Source: an uncultured Lachnospiraceae bacterium (GTDB taxonomy: Bacteria > Bacillota > Clostridia > Lachnospirales > Lachnospiraceae). Taken from it: 35,163 bases of DNA. Positions 33,798 to 35,163 of this stretch are shown piece by piece. The stretch spans positions 1 to 35,163 of the forward strand of contig ONEJ01000038.1 of the NCBI GenBank assembly GCA_900316805.1, in the 5' to 3' direction. A program made the translations under genes and the position numbers. The notes under the pieces were generated by a model. That model saw only the letters and a program-made list of their open reading frames with translations. It searched no databases and was not told the origin of the DNA. Numbering within the stretch: the stretch's first letter is position 1; the number at the start of each line of letters is the position of its first letter.

Positions 33798-34856
33798 TCA
33801 CGAAACAAAATAAGCGCCGATTTTTTTGATCATCTTCCCGGAAGAAGTGATCATCAGTACATCGTAATCCGTTCCCGCTTTCATATCCATGCGATAACGC
33901 TCTCCAATTATAACGGAACCATGAATGCCCCGAATGCCGTTTGTAATCTTCTCTTGAAGGATTTTCTCCTCTCCTGTATTCAGGTTTATTTTCTTAAATC
34001 CATCCTCTCCGGAAATGAAAAGACAGTTGTTTCTGACATAAAATGGATAAATCCATCCCGAAGCAGTATAGACCAGATTCTCTTTTCCTGTCTTTCTATT
34101 TACCTGATAAATCCTTTGTTTCATGAAATCCTCCGGATCCGATTTCTGGTAATACATAGAATCCTTGTCAAAGAATACATTCTCCATATTGACAACGGAT
34201 TTAATTTTTTTCTTGTTATTTCCCTTCATCGTGCATGTATAAACAGATGTTTTGCCCGTATCCCAATTTCTCAAACCATAATACAACTGCTTCCCGTCCG
34301 TTCCGTACAGTACCACTTTGCTTCCGGAAACTAATTTCTTCGCAGAGGTTCCGTTTAAATTCATGGAGTAAATACCAAGCACCTGATTATATGTGGTATC
34401 ATAGGAACTGACAGCTTTGATATGCTTCGTTTTCGTACAGTATATTTTGCCATCAGCAATTGCAAAATTATTGACACGTCCCAAATTTTTGCGGCCGGTT
34501 CCATCAAGTTTGAACTTCAGAAGCTGGCAGTCAGAAGAATCGGAACCTCCATAATAATCATAAATGGCATAAATATATCCGCCATAAACAGCAATCTTAT
34601 AAAAGCCATTGGAACCATCCTTCATATCAACCAGAATTTTTTTGTCTGTGCCATCCTTCTTGATGGAATATATTTTCTGTGATATCCCATAATAAATCCG
34701 ATTGTTGTATTCCGCAGAACCGAATCCAAGAAGCTGGTTTACAAAGCTGTTGCCCAGCTTAACTGTACCTGCGCTTGCCGGAACCGGCAATACAGACAAT
34801 AACAGAGCAAGTGATAAAATCATTACGGTTACTTTTTTCAAAATTGTTTGTTTCAT
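33798..34856 (-). CDS. Secreted DUF5050-like beta-propeller protein
   Basis: A 352-residue exported protein. A Sec signal peptide (MKQTILKKVTVMILSLALLL, then SVLPVPASA-G, AxA cleavage about residue 29) precedes six or seven blades. The blade repeats have the form YYGISQKIYSIKKDGTDKKIL, IYAIYDYYGG...LLKFKLDGTGRKNL, IYCTKTKHI...IYSMNLNGTSAKKLV, LYYGLRN...VYTCTMKGNNKKKI and IYQVNRKTGKENLVY. This Y-x-[IM]-x(2)-DG-T pattern is that of DUF5050/YncE-like propellers found outside Gram-positive anaerobes' cells. No catalytic motif is seen; binding or envelope-sensing roles are possible. It has its own promoter and a strong terminator, so it is probably not part of the lipoprotein-kinase operon. Ribosome site GAGGG. 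Confidence 0.85.
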   Translation of the reverse strand: MKQTILKKVTVMILSLALLLSVLPVPASAGTVKLGNSFVNQLLGFGSAEYNNRIYYGISQKIYSIKKDGTDKKILVDMKDGSNGFYKIAVYGGYIYAIYDYYGGSDSSDCQLLKFKLDGTGRKNLGRVNNFAIADGKIYCTKTKHIKAVSSYDTTYNQVLGIYSMNLNGTSAKKLVSGSKVVLYGTDGKQLYYGLRNWDTGKTSVYTCTMKGNNKKKIKSVVNMENVFFDKDSMYYQKSDPEDFMKQRIYQVNRKTGKENLVYTASGWIYPFYVRNNCLFISGEDGFKKINLNTGEEKILQEKITNGIRGIHGSVIIGERYRMDMKAGTDYDVLMITSSGKMIKKIGAYFVS

Positions 34857-34920
34857 AATCCCTCATACTTCCTTTCGTCTCTGCTAAGCTTTTCCATTTG
34901 AAATTTTTCCCTATATTTTC

Positions 34921-34949
34921 ATCATAGCAATTCCCACATATTGTTTCAA
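34921..34949 (-). promoter_or_regulatory. Sigma-A promoter for the beta-propeller gene
   Basis: The -35 TTGAAA (34944-34949) and -10 TATGAT (34921-34926) are 17 nt apart, with an extended TG-C before the -10. The start codon is about 65 nt downstream. Confidence 0.7.
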
Positions 34950-35078
34950 TACCCATTATGTATTTCTTATATGCCTGCGGTGTCTTGAACTGTATTGCCT
35001 TTCCGTCTAATTTTTAAAAACCCCATTTTTCCTCTACATCGTCATGTCTATGTATCAATGCCATTCAGTTATGTTGCG

Positions 35079-35114
35079 CGAGCCTTGATTATAAACATAT
35101 TTCAAGGAGGCTCG
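35079..35114 (+). promoter_or_regulatory. Hairpin hiding the ribosome site of the right-edge gene
   Basis: CGAGCC-TTGA (35079-35088) can pair with TCAA-GGCTCG (35102-35105 and 35109-35114), with GGA bulged. The 3' arm contains the Shine-Dalgarno AAGGAGG. Sequestered ribosome sites of this kind are known from transposase genes. Confidence 0.45.
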
Positions 35115-35116
35115 TT

Positions 35117-35163
35117 ATGGCTGATTTTTTCTTATCTAATTTAAAATCTACACTCGACAACTG
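35117..35163 (+). CDS. Start of an unidentified gene, cut by the window edge
   Basis: An ATG six bases after AAGGAGG opens a frame reading MADFFLSNLKSTLDN up to the end of the window. Fifteen full codons are too few for a family call. A transposase is possible in view of the hairpin over the ribosome site, but this is a guess. The 150 bp upstream show no clear promoter. Confidence 0.55.
   Translation, partial: MADFFLSNLKSTLDN

Overview
The window looks like a chromosomal segment of a spore-forming Lachnospiraceae-type Firmicute (class Clostridia). Support: spoIVA, an M14 peptidoglycan peptidase of sporulation type, strong AGGAGG-type ribosome sites, sigma-A promoters close to consensus, a tRNA-dependent T-box leader, and a two-[domain] ferredoxin/ASKHA corrinoid-activator protein as found in anaerobes. 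No rRNA, tRNA, CRISPR array or complete insertion sequence was seen. Nearly everything is on the minus strand; the plus strand carries only a ClC-type transporter, one 50-residue membrane protein and the start of a gene cut by the right edge.

Layout, left to right. 1-4.7 kb: alaS behind a 52-residue membrane protein, then an overlapping pair of purine nucleoside phosphorylase and a metallo-beta-lactamase-fold hydrolase. 4.8-8.1 kb: spoIVA and malQ, separated by a terminator-like hairpin that contains the spoIVA ribosome site. 8.1-9.5 kb: a divergently transcribed ClC protein. 9.4-18.4 kb: a complete tryptophan pathway in the order trpE-G-C-F-B-A-D with type I pullulanase appended, preceded by a consensus promoter and a 460-nt T-box leader. 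The leader has one Trp specifier (TGG) but two antiterminator/terminator modules, and a four-copy 30-bp repeat array lies between them. 18.4-23.6 kb: a tightly packed run degV-uppP-PPTase-greA-metF-orf157-SDR. 23.6-25.4 kb: a small membrane protein facing a RACo-like activator; their stop codons share four bases.

25.4-33.6 kb is the most unusual part. Two paralogous lipoproteins, each a solute-binding protein fused to a 5'-nucleotidase C-terminal-like domain, are followed by a hybrid histidine kinase with two receiver domains, a free Hpt protein and a cytoplasmic-looking M14 peptidase. No permease or ATPase accompanies the binding proteins, so I infer a ligand-sensing phosphorelay rather than a transporter. 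The second lipoprotein gene carries an in-frame stop and a downstream frameshift; the lost C-terminus is still readable up to the kinase gene. 33.6-35.2 kb: a secreted beta-propeller-like protein with its own promoter and terminator, then the start of an unidentified plus-strand gene whose ribosome site lies in a hairpin.

All functional calls come from reading motifs by eye and family knowledge; no database search was possible.
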